Source: a virus
Direction: 5' to 3' (one strand)
IMG/VR virus record: IMGVR_UViG_3300023444_000303
Span: 1 to 30,990 of that record
DNA: 30,990 nucleotides
Shown here: positions 15,083 through 23,319 of the stretch, piece after piece
How positions within the stretch are numbered: the first letter of the stretch is position 1
Layout of the letters: every line of letters starts with the position of its first letter
Made by a program: the position numbers and the translations under genes
The notes under the pieces: model-generated
Seen by the model: only the letters and a program-made list of their open reading frames with translations
Database searches by the model: none
What the model was told of the DNA's origin: nothing

Positions 15083-16294
15083 TTAGACAGCGAGCTTCTG
15101 TATCTTCAGGGCCTCGAATTTCATAACCCCGCCGCCTGTACGCTTTGTCGTATAGAACGTGATATAGGGCTTAGCGGTGTAGATGTCGCGAATGACCCGG
15201 ATACCGATGCGGTCGACGATCGTATAACCGCGTCTGAAGTCGCCGTAGCAGATGCCCAGGGCGTTTGCCGCAGGCGTTGGCATATCCGAGCCCTTGACAA
15301 TGGAATGGGCCAGGAGAAGGTCCGGCTGACCGGCTACGAGGCCCGGCCTCCAGATGTACTGGCCGTTGGCGTCTTTGAGGAGCATGATATCCCTCACGGT
15401 CAGACGGTTCATGAGCCATGTGGCATTGCTCTGGTATGCCTCCTTAAGGGCAGCCTGTAGTTTTATAAGGCCGTCGCCTGTGACCGCGCCTGCCGAGCCG
15501 GAGTTAACCTGCTCTATCTGGCCGTCTGCTGTACCCGCCGGATAATCGAGCACTCCGCGCGGCTTGCCCACACCGTTACCAGAAACAAAGGCCGTGTTTT
15601 CCGTCACCTGCAATATCTCGGCGACTTCTTCAGCGAGCCACTGCTCTACGTTGACGGCGGCGTCGTCCAGAAACTGCTGTGTGGCGTAGGGCTCGGCGTA
15701 CTGCTCGTGGGCCTCTATCCTTATGACGCCGACCTTGGGTGCGCCTGTCTGGCCACGTGCACCCGCCTCCGAGACCCATCCGCCTGAGACGGCTCCCTGA
15801 GTCTGCCGGGGCTGTTCAAAGGCATTTGTGCTGATGGGTCTGACGGTGGCAATCTGCCTCATCGGCGTGGTCTCGGTAACGTTCTTTATGATGTTGTTGG
15901 CCACCTCGGGCCTGACGAGGTAACCGCCCTCGGGGTCTGAACCCACGGAGAGGGCCTTTGTCTGGAGCTCCTTGAGGTTCTCCTCCGTCCCCTTTCGCAT
16001 GTAATTGACGAAGGCCTCCTTGTACTCCTTCATCTCAGCGGGCTCGTCACTGCCACCCGGCATGCCCTTGGCCGTCCTCTTCAGGGCGGTCTCGGTCTTC
16101 TCAAGCCGCTCTTTTATATCGGATACCGTGTCCATGGCCTCGCTCATCTTGCGGACTTTCTCCTCGAGGAGCGGATCGGCCTTGCCCTTTTCCTCAATCT
16201 GTCTGAGGCGCTCGTCATTGGCGGCTTTGAACTGCTCGAAGGTGGAGCCGAGCTCCTTTATTGCGTCTTTTACTTCCACTATTGGTTCCGGCAT
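15083..16294 (-). CDS. Major capsid protein (HK97 fold)
   Basis: A 403-aa HK97-type shell protein. Residues ~1-110 are a charged coiled-coil delta domain (KELGSTFEQFKAANDERL, RKMSEAMDTVSDIKERLEK) that acts as scaffold and is removed by the protease. The mature shell probably starts near KALSVGSDPEGGYLVRPE (~113-130). The body contains the typical P-domain and A-domain segments: ETTPMRQIATV, QFLDDAAVNVEQWLAEEV, FVSGNGVGKPRGVL (~238-252) and the WLMNRLTVRDIMLLKDANG stretch. The end, GGGVMKFEALKIQKLAV, is a family C-terminus. It is 2 bp after the protease gene. A GC-rich hairpin follows it upstream of the next gene. Confidence 0.96.
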   Translation of the reverse strand: MPEPIVEVKDAIKELGSTFEQFKAANDERLRQIEEKGKADPLLEEKVRKMSEAMDTVSDIKERLEKTETALKRTAKGMPGGSDEPAEMKEYKEAFVNYMRKGTEENLKELQTKALSVGSDPEGGYLVRPEVANNIIKNVTETTPMRQIATVRPISTNAFEQPRQTQGAVSGGWVSEAGARGQTGAPKVGVIRIEAHEQYAEPYATQQFLDDAAVNVEQWLAEEVAEILQVTENTAFVSGNGVGKPRGVLDYPAGTADGQIEQVNSGSAGAVTGDGLIKLQAALKEAYQSNATWLMNRLTVRDIMLLKDANGQYIWRPGLVAGQPDLLLAHSIVKGSDMPTPAANALGICYGDFRRGYTIVDRIGIRVIRDIYTAKPYITFYTTKRTGGGVMKFEALKIQKLAV

Positions 16295-16296
16295 CG

Positions 16297-16980
16297 TTAA
16301 AATCCTCCTGATATTTTTTGTTTGACCTCTCGTATCGCTGAAAGCACCTCTTTATACTCCTTGAGTGCCTGTCCGCTATCAACGTCACGCTGATCCTTGA
16401 AGGCAAGGGAGGCAATACGTTTAGCCTGTTGCTGAGACAGGCCTCCGTCACGGAGGTATATCTCAAGGGTACGAACATTTGTCTTGATATCGTCGGGCGC
16501 AAGGACAACGTGTCCGTGCTTGACGGCAGTTATCCCGGCGCGCGTATTCATTGGAAAAGTTACGAGTGAATACTCGCCAAGGTCTATCTCTTTCAGAATG
16601 CGCACATCGCCCTCATAGGTTGGCCTGATGGCGGCGTAGCCTATGGAGAGCCCCATGCGAGCCCCAACCTCGGCGGCTTGTTTTGCAAGAGCGTACTTCT
16701 CAGAGGCCCGCTGAACCGCAAAGTTCAGCTTGCCATGGACCTTGAGACCGCGCTTGTCCTCCATCGCCTCAAGCCCCCAGCCTATCTGATCGCGGCTGTG
16801 GTGGTCTGCAAGGATGGGGATCTTACCGCCCGTCTTTTTAAGTGTCTTTGTAAAGGCACCGGGGAGTATCCTGTCACCCCCGAGGTCTACGTTATTAAAG
16901 ATAGCCGCGTAGCCCTCAAACTCGCCATCCTCGGAGAGGGCCTTGAACTCAAAATCAAAACTTTTAACTTCCATATCCAT
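16297..16980 (-). CDS. Prohead maturation protease (HK97 type, peptidase family S78)
   Basis: A 227-aa protease that trims the capsid scaffold part of the major capsid protein. I choose the ATG at 16980, with GGAG 7 bases upstream and 2 bp after the portal stop; a longer frame to 17019 lies inside the portal gene. The family pattern is visible: FEGYAAIFNNVDLGGDRILPGAF near the start, histidines at 60-61 in ILADHHSRDQIG, and the nucleophile S112 in GARMGLSIGY. E131 in LKEIDLGEYSLV completes the usual set. Length is typical. It lies directly before the major capsid gene, as is standard. Confidence 0.92.
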   Translation of the reverse strand: MDMEVKSFDFEFKALSEDGEFEGYAAIFNNVDLGGDRILPGAFTKTLKKTGGKIPILADHHSRDQIGWGLEAMEDKRGLKVHGKLNFAVQRASEKYALAKQAAEVGARMGLSIGYAAIRPTYEGDVRILKEIDLGEYSLVTFPMNTRAGITAVKHGHVVLAPDDIKTNVRTLEIYLRDGGLSQQQAKRIASLAFKDQRDVDSGQALKEYKEVLSAIREVKQKISGGF

Positions 16981-16982
16981 AT

Positions 16983-18998
16983 TTATTCTCCTGTCAAATA
17001 ATCCACTACACACCGGCACCTGATAACCTCTTGCGGAGGTCCGTCGGGGTCTCCGGGGCGCATGAGCTTGTAGCCGCCCACGTCAAAGGGCTCGTCCAGG
17101 GCGCGCACCTGCCCATCTGCAAATGAATGTGTGTCCCTCGTCTTCTCGTCGCGGGCCGTAAGCCAGCTCCGTTTAAGCTGAAGCCCAGAGGCCTCTGCCG
17201 CGCCGTCATTGGCCGCCGTGGCCGCAGAATGCGTCTCCGTCATGGCGATAGTGCGGGCGCGGTACTGCGCCACGGCCCCGCCGGACTTCACGCGGATGGC
17301 ATCGGCTATCTTCTCAATGGCAAGCCCCTCGGCCTCGCCGTCGTCAATCGCTTTAACAATAATGTTCCGCGTCGTATCTGTTATCTTGGCCACCTTTTTG
17401 CCCGTGACGCGGGCTATCCAGTCTTTTATAAACCCCGCGAAAAATCCTTCCGCGTCCTTGGTCTCGAAGCCGGTCGCGGCCTTAAGCCCGTCAAGGACCC
17501 TTTTGCCGGAGGCCTCCATGACCACCCTGTAATGAGCCGTCAGCAAGGACTCAAGCCCTTTCGGAAAACCCTTAACCGCCATATCCACGCCCTCACGACC
17601 GCCGCTTACAAAGGCGATGGACGCAAGTTTACTCTGCTCATCGAGGAGGGTGGCCATCTTTGCCCTGATACTCCGCTCGAAGCCCTCGCGCTGGCGCATC
17701 TGCACGGCCCACTCGCGGGCTCTGCGGTCACCGGTGTCGTTGAGGAGCTTGAACTCGTTATCATCATAAGACAGCGCTTTCATCCCTGCAGTGGGGTCGA
17801 ACCCTAACGGCAGAAGCGCTGCGGAGATATAAACCTCATCTCCGCCCGTTACAAGTTCATAGCCAAGGGCCTCGCGTTTTTCGTTAATACTCAAGAAATC
17901 AGCGCCCTGGACGCGCTCCCACTTTTTCTCGCGCCGAGGCGCCAGAGCGCTTATCTTGTCCTCGTCATAGTCGAGCTCAAGGCCATCGCCGAAGAGCGGC
18001 GTTATGGAGTTGTTAAACTCGTCGCGTATGAAATTCATGAGCGGAATGACCGTCTGCTCCCAGAAGGCAAGGCGCGCCTCGCGCTGGTTGCTGTATGTAT
18101 TGTCTCCGGGGATACCAAGCAGGAACGGCGGCACGCCGAAGGCCAGGGCGATATCGCGCGCCGATGTATTGCGTGACTCTATCCAGTCCATGTCTTTTGG
18201 GGACAGGCCCATCTCTTTCCAGTCGAGACCGCCCTCGAGGAGGAGCGGCTTACCTGCGTTTCGGTAACCAGTGTATTTTTCGTCAACCTCGGTTTTCAAC
18301 CGTTTGAACTGCTCGTCCGTAAGGCCCTGAGTGGAGACGAGGGCTCCCGATGGCCTGCCGCCGTTATTGATGAGGGACTTGTTCCAGGCTCCGCTGTCGT
18401 TGTGTATGTCGATTCCGTAGGCGGCCGCCTCGATGGGGCTCATGCCGTACCAATCGTTCAGCGGGTTAAAGGTCTTGATATGAAGGATAGGCCCGGCCCC
18501 GGTAATGGGATCGGAGTCCCATGTCTTTGACTGGCCGTTGACGCTGTACTTGTAACCTGCGGGAAGGCCGAACCTGCCGGGTATCACCTTTATCCGGTCG
18601 GGCCTGTGCGCGTAAAGCTCACGGGGCGGCTTGCGGTCAGGGCCAACGGCCTCGATATAAGAATTGCCCGCTATCTGAAAATAACCTACAAGGGCCTCGA
18701 AAAAGGCCTGCCTTCCTTGCAGAGGGTTCGGCCTCTTCAAGAGGCTGAGGAGGGGATGCTCCTTCAGTTCGATTTTCCTTCCGCCGCGCGTCCTGTAGAG
18801 TATCCAGTGGATGGTGGAGGCGGACTTGGCGACCTCTCGTATGGAGGCGAAAGCGATGACGTTCTTCTGGTAGCCCTCCTCGGCGAACTTGTCGTACTGG
18901 CGCGGCGTCCAGGCGGGCCTGCCGAGGTTGTATAGGCTCACCATGGAACCCACGGCAGACTCTTTGCGGCCGAATATCTTTTTAAAAGGGTTGAACAC
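16983..18998 (-). CDS. Portal protein fused to a MuF-type head morphogenesis domain
   Basis: A 671-aa protein with a GTG start (GGAGAG 4 bases upstream). Residues ~20-400 are an HK97-family portal: AFASIREVAKSASTIHWIL near 50, the HPLLSLLKRPNP block, the SLINNGGRPSGAL stretch, and the conserved AFGVPPFLLGIPGDNTYSNQ (~285-310). The middle (~400-530) is a helical stem region. Residues ~555-670 match the MuF domain of Mu gp30/SPP1 gp7 proteins: RARTIAMTETHSAATAANDG, SWLTARDEKTRDTH and RCRCVVDYLTGE. In Mu the two parts are separate genes. The fusion puts the MuF part at the portal ring, so it may be ejected with or remain attached to the portal. It is 2 bp before the protease gene. Confidence 0.93.
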   Translation of the reverse strand: MFNPFKKIFGRKESAVGSMVSLYNLGRPAWTPRQYDKFAEEGYQKNVIAFASIREVAKSASTIHWILYRTRGGRKIELKEHPLLSLLKRPNPLQGRQAFFEALVGYFQIAGNSYIEAVGPDRKPPRELYAHRPDRIKVIPGRFGLPAGYKYSVNGQSKTWDSDPITGAGPILHIKTFNPLNDWYGMSPIEAAAYGIDIHNDSGAWNKSLINNGGRPSGALVSTQGLTDEQFKRLKTEVDEKYTGYRNAGKPLLLEGGLDWKEMGLSPKDMDWIESRNTSARDIALAFGVPPFLLGIPGDNTYSNQREARLAFWEQTVIPLMNFIRDEFNNSITPLFGDGLELDYDEDKISALAPRREKKWERVQGADFLSINEKREALGYELVTGGDEVYISAALLPLGFDPTAGMKALSYDDNEFKLLNDTGDRRAREWAVQMRQREGFERSIRAKMATLLDEQSKLASIAFVSGGREGVDMAVKGFPKGLESLLTAHYRVVMEASGKRVLDGLKAATGFETKDAEGFFAGFIKDWIARVTGKKVAKITDTTRNIIVKAIDDGEAEGLAIEKIADAIRVKSGGAVAQYRARTIAMTETHSAATAANDGAAEASGLQLKRSWLTARDEKTRDTHSFADGQVRALDEPFDVGGYKLMRPGDPDGPPQEVIRCRCVVDYLTGE

Positions 18999-19333
18999 TA
19001 ATCTCTCCGTTTGAATACCGCGATGAGGTCGAAGTCCATATCCATGTCTTTAAGGCTGATCACGGGCCGTTCCCGACTGATGGAAAAATCAAAATAATGA
19101 GATGTTATGTCCCATAGCCTTTCAAGGCAGAAATCCGGGTCCCTTTCGAGTACTGCTTTCTCAATTTTTGCCTTGAGATTCTCCTCATCTGAGCCGTATC
19201 TCCCGTTGATAAGTTTTGAAACGCTGGAGTGATTGACTCCTACGGCCCGTGCAAGGCCTCTTACGCCCCTGAAAAGCCGTTTTGCCTCATCTCTGAGTCT
19301 GGCGTATTTAACGCCTCTAACTGCCTTACCCAT
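18998..19333 (-). CDS. Helix-turn-helix protein inside the head operon, similar to MuB N-terminal domain
   Basis: A 111-aa protein. Residues ~18-50 are a helix-turn-helix (FRGVRGLARAVGVNHSSVSK), followed by LINGRYGSDEENLKAKIEK, a pattern close to the segment after the HTH in MuB-like ATPases (FINDKYNGDNERV in Mu B). The C-terminal 50 residues (LWDITSHYFDFSISRERPV) show no motif. The MuB-like protein in this genome lacks its own HTH domain. An alternative reading is an ordinary small repressor-like regulator carried as a moron between terminase and portal. The stop overlaps the GTG start of the portal by 1 bp (TAGTG), so it is co-translated with head genes. Confidence 0.8.
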   Translation of the reverse strand: MGKAVRGVKYARLRDEAKRLFRGVRGLARAVGVNHSSVSKLINGRYGSDEENLKAKIEKAVLERDPDFCLERLWDITSHYFDFSISRERPVISLKDMDMDFDLIAVFKRRD

Positions 19334-19371
19334 GCCTTACCTCCCGTTTAGTGGTGCCTTTTTAAAATCAC

Positions 19372-19409
19372 CGCCTTCAGGCGCGTCTGAGGGGCATTCC
19401 TCATGCCCC
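19372..19409 (-). terminator. Paired hairpins after terL, weak terminator candidate
   Basis: Hairpin 1 is GGGGCAT/ATGCCCC (19391-19397 and 19403-19409) and spans the terL stop codon. Hairpin 2 is CGCCT/AGGCG (19372-19376 and 19379-19383), followed in the minus direction by GTGATTTTAAAAAGG, a short T-run. This might reduce read-through from terL into the HTH-portal genes. The stems are short, so confidence is low. Confidence 0.35.
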
Positions 19410-20885
19410 CAGTAACCGTATTTGTGGCCCCGCTACCGCCGCCTCGAGGAGTTTGACTGCTCCTTCGGTGGCATCGGGGCCGTCATCATGGACCGTAGTG
19501 GTTGGAAAATAGATAAATTGCTCCACCAAAAGGTCCTGATCAGAGTGTCCTTTGCAGAAGCGCAACAGCCCCCGCTCTACAAAGGGCGAGAGCCTGCCCA
19601 CGCGGGCCTCTTTTGATATGTGATGCTTCTCTCCCCTGATGGGAAGCTGATAGCCCTTGTCCTTTGCCGCCATTTTGAACGGCCCGGCGGCGTACTCTCC
19701 GAGGGCATTCTCCTCTTGCCCCACGATAAGGGGATGAAATTCCTCATAACGCGAATAGGTCACGCGGGCCAGCGTATCTGCGGAACACTTCCGTATAAAG
19801 GCGTCAAGGCAGTAGTAGATTCCGTCGTTATCCATACCCAGCGTGATGAGGGCCTTGTAATCGTTAGATGCCCCGGATTCGGACGAGGGGTCTATATAAG
19901 AGGCAACCCTGAGGGCTCTGCCCTTCAATTCGTCGGGGTGATAATAGCGGAACCATTCCTCGCGGAACATCCCGTCTTCGTCTCTGGGGTCGTTCTGGAA
20001 CTCCTTGCCAAAACGCAGGGAGCCGATGAGGGCCTTCTTCTGGAGGAGCCTTTCTTTCGTCCAGGCCCCGGGCCAGAGAGGCTCACCTTCTTCAGAGAGG
20101 GCGCGGTAAACTCGTGAGAGGAATCGAGCCTTTTTCGGGTCGTCCTCGGCTGGCATCTTTATCATTGTAGCCAGCACAGACTTTTTAGAGAGGAGCGTCC
20201 CCATCATGGTCATGGACCCGCCCTCGGCCAGGGTGTTGATAAGGGCCGTGAGTATCCACTCCACCGTGTCCTTTACGAGGCGTGGGTTTTTAACGTTCTT
20301 GTCGTTCTCAAGGTCGTCAATTAGAATGCGGTCTACACGATACTGGCGGTTGCGTATTCCCCTTACCTTCTGGCCACGGCCACGGGCCTTGACGCGGATA
20401 CCTGTGGAGGTCGTAAAGTCCGCGCTCGCCCAGAGCCCCTGATTGGTTACGTCGCCGAAGTCCTGTCTCAGGCGCTCGTTCTCTTCAAGCTCAATCTGGA
20501 TAAAACTACAAAAGTCAGCGGCAAGGTCCTCGGTATCTGATACAACAATGATAAAGTGCTTCAGCTTATTGCAGATGTCGTGGACTGGCACGCCGAGGCT
20601 AAAGAAGGTGCTCTTCGTATGCTCACGAGGCGCGGCGATGAAGACGGGCTCGTCCTTTACGTCGGCAAGGAAATTCCACTCCTCGTGAAAGGGGCCGAAG
20701 GGTTTGTTAAAATAATGCGGAAAATAAGTCTTAAAGAACCAGAGGCGATCTTTTTTGCCGCGCTCGCGGCGCTTTCTCCGGGCCTCGGCGGAGTTGTCGC
20801 GAAAGGGCTTTGTCCCCGCCTTCATGCGGGCAAGGATCTCCTGCGCCTTTATCTCAAACTCTCTTCTTGAGAACTTCTTTCTCAT
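19401..20885 (-). CDS. terL: Terminase large subunit
   Basis: A 494-aa packaging motor with ATPase and nuclease. The Walker A-like loop APREHTKST is at 85-93, and Walker B RILIDDLEND at 186-195, with the catalytic acidic residue at the end of the strand. A motif III-like stretch SMTMMGTLLS is at ~224-233. The RNase H-like nuclease has D332 in ASYIDPSSE and a C-terminal PDA motif near D471. Length is normal for the family. It is more like the gp28-type terminases of transposable phages than lambda A. It overlaps the small subunit by 4 bp. A 67-bp gap with two hairpins follows before the next gene. Confidence 0.95.
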   Translation of the reverse strand: MRKKFSRREFEIKAQEILARMKAGTKPFRDNSAEARRKRRERGKKDRLWFFKTYFPHYFNKPFGPFHEEWNFLADVKDEPVFIAAPREHTKSTFFSLGVPVHDICNKLKHFIIVVSDTEDLAADFCSFIQIELEENERLRQDFGDVTNQGLWASADFTTSTGIRVKARGRGQKVRGIRNRQYRVDRILIDDLENDKNVKNPRLVKDTVEWILTALINTLAEGGSMTMMGTLLSKKSVLATMIKMPAEDDPKKARFLSRVYRALSEEGEPLWPGAWTKERLLQKKALIGSLRFGKEFQNDPRDEDGMFREEWFRYYHPDELKGRALRVASYIDPSSESGASNDYKALITLGMDNDGIYYCLDAFIRKCSADTLARVTYSRYEEFHPLIVGQEENALGEYAAGPFKMAAKDKGYQLPIRGEKHHISKEARVGRLSPFVERGLLRFCKGHSDQDLLVEQFIYFPTTTVHDDGPDATEGAVKLLEAAVAGPQIRLLGA

Positions 20886-21319
20886 CCTCTGGCCTTGACC
20901 TCGCTGAAAAAGCCGTGAAGGTGCTCTGTGAACCTGTCCATGAAAACCGTGTCTTTCTCGTTGCGCTGGAGGTATTTTGTAAATTTGTCCATTGTCTCTA
21001 TGGCGCTTCCAAGGGAATCACGGCCACCCTCTATCTTCTCGATGGCGGCGACGATCTTACTGACCGAATCAACAACCTTGGGGTCTATCTCGCCCGTCTC
21101 TTCAAGGAGGCTGTAGAGCTTGTCGCGTAGCCTCTGGGCCGGACCCTGGCGGGTGCGCGTCAAGTAGTCTTTGCGCTTACGGCCCCAGTCGCCGTCCTTT
21201 TTCCACTTTGAGAGCGTGGTCGTGGAGACGCCTACAATCGCCTTTATCTCCTCAAGGGTCTTGCCCTTCCTGACATAAAGCTCCTCGGCTGTGGGATAAA
21301 AGTCGCGGGCCTTGGCCAT
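20882..21319 (-). CDS. Terminase small subunit (DUF1804-like)
   Basis: A 145-aa DNA-binding subunit that would recognise packaging DNA and load the large terminase. Residues ~10-45 hold a helix-turn-helix (AEELYVRKGKTLEEIKAIVGVS then TTTLSKWKKDGDW) of the type found in Mu gp26-like/DUF1804 proteins. The rest is a helical oligomerisation region. In Mu-like phages DNA is packaged by headful from integrated copies starting near the left end, so no cos site is expected here. The gene overlaps terL by 4 bp. Confidence 0.87.
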   Translation of the reverse strand: MAKARDFYPTAEELYVRKGKTLEEIKAIVGVSTTTLSKWKKDGDWGRKRKDYLTRTRQGPAQRLRDKLYSLLEETGEIDPKVVDSVSKIVAAIEKIEGGRDSLGSAIETMDKFTKYLQRNEKDTVFMDRFTEHLHGFFSEVKARG

Positions 21320-21321
21320 TA

Positions 21322-21567
21322 TTAGAGCTCCTCCTCAATGCGCTTAATCTCCCGCTGAAGGGACTTGAACTCATCAACGGTCTTAACGAGGTCATCCATA
21401 GCCTGACGCGCGTGATCTATTTCCAAGCCGTCGATGCCCTCCGTGACAGTAGGAAAAAGATAAAAATTGACATCCTTGACGAGCCTGTCTGCCCGGATGT
21501 TCAGCTCTTTGAGTTTTTCGCGCTTTTCTTCAAGGAGACCTTTTTTGATAAGTCTGTCGCGGTTCAT
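21322..21567 (-). CDS. Small coiled-coil protein before the terminase genes
   Basis: An 81-aa, strongly charged helical protein: KKGLLEEKREKLKELNIRADRL (residues ~8-29) and a second coiled coil near the end (TVDEFKSLQREIKRIEEEL). Proteins of this size and pattern, beginning MNRDRL, are common directly upstream of the small terminase in transposable phages; their function is not known to me. It overlaps the upstream gene by 4 bp and ends 2 bp before the small terminase gene. Confidence 0.72.
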   Translation of the reverse strand: MNRDRLIKKGLLEEKREKLKELNIRADRLVKDVNFYLFPTVTEGIDGLEIDHARQAMDDLVKTVDEFKSLQREIKRIEEEL

Positions 21568-21926
21568 TTGATACTCCAGTAATATTTAAGCCCTTCGATG
21601 AGCGCGAGAAGCGTAACCCATACTCCTGCTATATAATTCTGCTTTGCCTCAACTTTTCTGATTCGTTTGTCCTGCGTATCAAAGCGCTTTTCATGGCCGT
21701 CGATGTGTTCCTTCAGGTGAGCGCACTCCATTTCTTTCTCAATGAGGTCGATCTTGGCTTCGTGGGCGTCAAGCATCTTTACAACGTGCTCATTGAACTG
21801 ATGCTGTTCAGCTCGACTCATACCGACCACTTTATTAAGGGTCTGTATTTCGCCGCTAAGGCCTGCTATGTTGACGGCCAACTCTTCAAACTTTTCGCCA
21901 AGAGACTTAGGGCTTTTTTGAGCCAT
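21564..21926 (-). CDS. Coiled-coil protein with C-terminal membrane anchor
   Basis: A 120-aa protein. Residues ~10-98 are a long coiled coil (EELAVNIAGLSGEIQTLNK, then HLKEHIDGHEKRFDTQDKRIRK). Residues ~98-118 form one membrane segment (GVWVTLLALIEGLKYYW) very near the C-terminus. The layout resembles XhlA-type or spanin-like lysis accessory proteins and also Mu gp25-type proteins, but the membrane end is at the C-terminus rather than the N-terminus. Location directly after the holin supports a lysis role. The exact family is not settled. Confidence 0.75.
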   Translation of the reverse strand: MAQKSPKSLGEKFEELAVNIAGLSGEIQTLNKVVGMSRAEQHQFNEHVVKMLDAHEAKIDLIEKEMECAHLKEHIDGHEKRFDTQDKRIRKVEAKQNYIAGVWVTLLALIEGLKYYWSIK

Positions 21927-22524
21927 TCTTTATCCTCTCGGCAAGCGCTCCGATAAGGCCGTTGCCCTTGACCTCTCCGGCCTGAATCCTCTGCATCTGG
22001 CCCCTGTGCCAGGCGGTCACTCCAAGGATCCCTCCGGGAATCGCAAAGAGGGCGGCCATGGACATGATGATCTGCGGGATGACGGTGATTGCCTGATAAT
22101 CGCCCTTTTTGATGGCAACGGCTGAGAGATAGACGATGCCGCCTACGATGGCTATAAAGGCCAGGGCCGAAGTGATACCCCAGAAGGGCCGCCATGCGGC
22201 GCTGAACCACCACTTTGATTGAGCTTCGCTCTGCATGGTGGCGTTGACTGCCTGAATTCTTTTGGTGTCCTCCGCGAGTTTCTGAGTCTCGGCCTGAAGG
22301 GTGAGTTTCTGAAGTTCCGTCTTGTTATCAAGCTCTATCTGGCGGAGCTTCAGGGCCGCCTCGGGGTCGGCTTTAATGGCCTCGGCGAGCTTGTCGGGCT
22401 CGGCTTTTACACCGAAGACCCCCGCGATAAGAGACCCAACTGCGGCTCCGGGCGGACCTCCTAAAAGAGTGCCCAACATGGGGGCCGTATCTGCTATGGT
22501 GTGTCCCAATTCCTTCCAGTCCAT
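21907..22524 (-). CDS. Three-transmembrane holin (Holin_3TMs type)
   Basis: A 205-aa protein of the 3TM holin group found in gene-transfer agents and many phages. Residues ~10-40 are a glycine-rich hydrophobic segment (PMLGTLLGGPPGAAVGSLIAG). A charged coiled-coil stretch follows (~50-100). The C-terminal half has two strong membrane segments: WRPFWGITSALAFIAIVGGI (~110-135) and IIMSMAALFAIPGGILGVTA (~150-172). The motif WRPFWG at ~111-116 is the family mark. It forms the pore that lets the transglycosylase reach the wall. Its start is 2 bp after the previous gene, and its end overlaps the next start by 20 bp. Confidence 0.88.
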   Translation of the reverse strand: MDWKELGHTIADTAPMLGTLLGGPPGAAVGSLIAGVFGVKAEPDKLAEAIKADPEAALKLRQIELDNKTELQKLTLQAETQKLAEDTKRIQAVNATMQSEAQSKWWFSAAWRPFWGITSALAFIAIVGGIVYLSAVAIKKGDYQAITVIPQIIMSMAALFAIPGGILGVTAWHRGQMQRIQAGEVKGNGLIGALAERIKNGSKKP

Positions 22525-22526
22525 AT

Positions 22527-22730
22527 TCAGGCCTCCGGCCAGCAGTTACCCGCGCAGTGCACACAGCAGACGCGGGTGGGGTAATATTCCTCACTAAAAA
22601 TCTGAGGCTTCTCTTCACGAGGGATGTAATCGAGGACAGCGGCGCAGTAAAAATATCGCCCGCTTTCGTCGACGCGCGGGTCAGCCGCATTGAGGACAGG
22701 GTTCGTTGACATTGTCGATTCCTTCGTCAT
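22527..22730 (-). CDS. Small Cys-rich protein of unknown function in the lysis module
   Basis: A 67-aa protein from the ATG at 22730 (GAGGTG 4 bases upstream); an in-frame ATG at 22712 has an equally good AAGGA site, giving 61 aa. The C-terminus has VCCVHCAGNCW, four cysteines in nine residues, which could bind metal. There is no membrane segment. Its start overlaps the codons for the zinc-ribbon tail of the transglycosylase by 50 bp, and it ends 2 bp before the holin gene. The function is not recognised. Confidence 0.6.
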   Translation of the reverse strand: MTKESTMSTNPVLNAADPRVDESGRYFYCAAVLDYIPREEKPQIFSEEYYPTRVCCVHCAGNCWPEA

Positions 22731-23319
22731 TGTTCACCTCGCCCGCGCCCTTGCACGTCCGGCAGGTGGAGCGGCGGTAACGGGTCCAAATCTTCTCTAC
22801 GTATTGCACCATCTGCTTCCAGTCCGGCCTTCTGCCGTTGACCTCACACAGAGGGCTTGCCAGAAACGCCTTCGTGTAGTCCCATGTCTGCCATTTACCG
22901 TGAAATGCCCCTCTGTGGCCCGGCGGCATATCAGCGCCAATGTCGCTCTCATAGGCAAGCTCCAGGGCCTTGTTTATATAACCGCGTCCGCCGTTATACG
23001 CGCCGAGGCTGAACTTTATCCGCTCGTCATGCGTGCGTATTTCGGGCATGTGGCTGTATTGAATCCTCAGATACTTGACGCCTGCCTGAAGGTTTTGTTC
23101 GGGATCAAAGAGTTCCATCACGTCAAAGCCGAGCTCGTGCGCCGTTGCCGGCATGAGCTGAAGGAGACCTTTTGCCCCAACAGGACTTACGGCCCTGGCC
23201 TCGGCCCCGGACTCCTGAAGCATCTGGGCCTTGATGAGCCGCCAGTCGCAGGCAGGGAAGATGGCTATGGTGATAAACTGGATGAGGCTGTCGAAGCGGT
23301 TGATGTAGATGTTGGACAT
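22681..23319 (-). CDS. Lytic transglycosylase (SLT family) endolysin with C-terminal zinc-ribbon-like tail
   Basis: A 212-aa muramidase-like enzyme that would cut the MurNAc-GlcNAc bond at lysis. Residues ~25-165 are an SLT/goose-lysozyme-like domain. It has catalytic E36 in MLQESGAEAR, the GAKGLLQLMPATA block (~48-60), the AGVKYL helix (~78-83) and SLGAYNGGRG (~104-113). There is no cleavable signal peptide, so it depends on the holin for release. Unusually, the protein ends with four cysteines, C186/C189 and C208/C211 (CRTC ... CPQC), a possible zinc ribbon. The ribosome-binding site is GGGGAG. It begins the lysis module after the control region, and its 3' end overlaps the next gene. Confidence 0.92.
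   Translation of the reverse strand: MSNIYINRFDSLIQFITIAIFPACDWRLIKAQMLQESGAEARAVSPVGAKGLLQLMPATAHELGFDVMELFDPEQNLQAGVKYLRIQYSHMPEIRTHDERIKFSLGAYNGGRGYINKALELAYESDIGADMPPGHRGAFHGKWQTWDYTKAFLASPLCEVNGRRPDWKQMVQYVEKIWTRYRRSTCRTCKGAGEVNNDEGIDNVNEPCPQCG

Noticed and set aside
16980-17019. Upstream start for the prohead protease
   Set aside because: It lies inside the MuF part of the portal gene, and the ATG at 16980 has a good ribosome-binding site and matches the family start.
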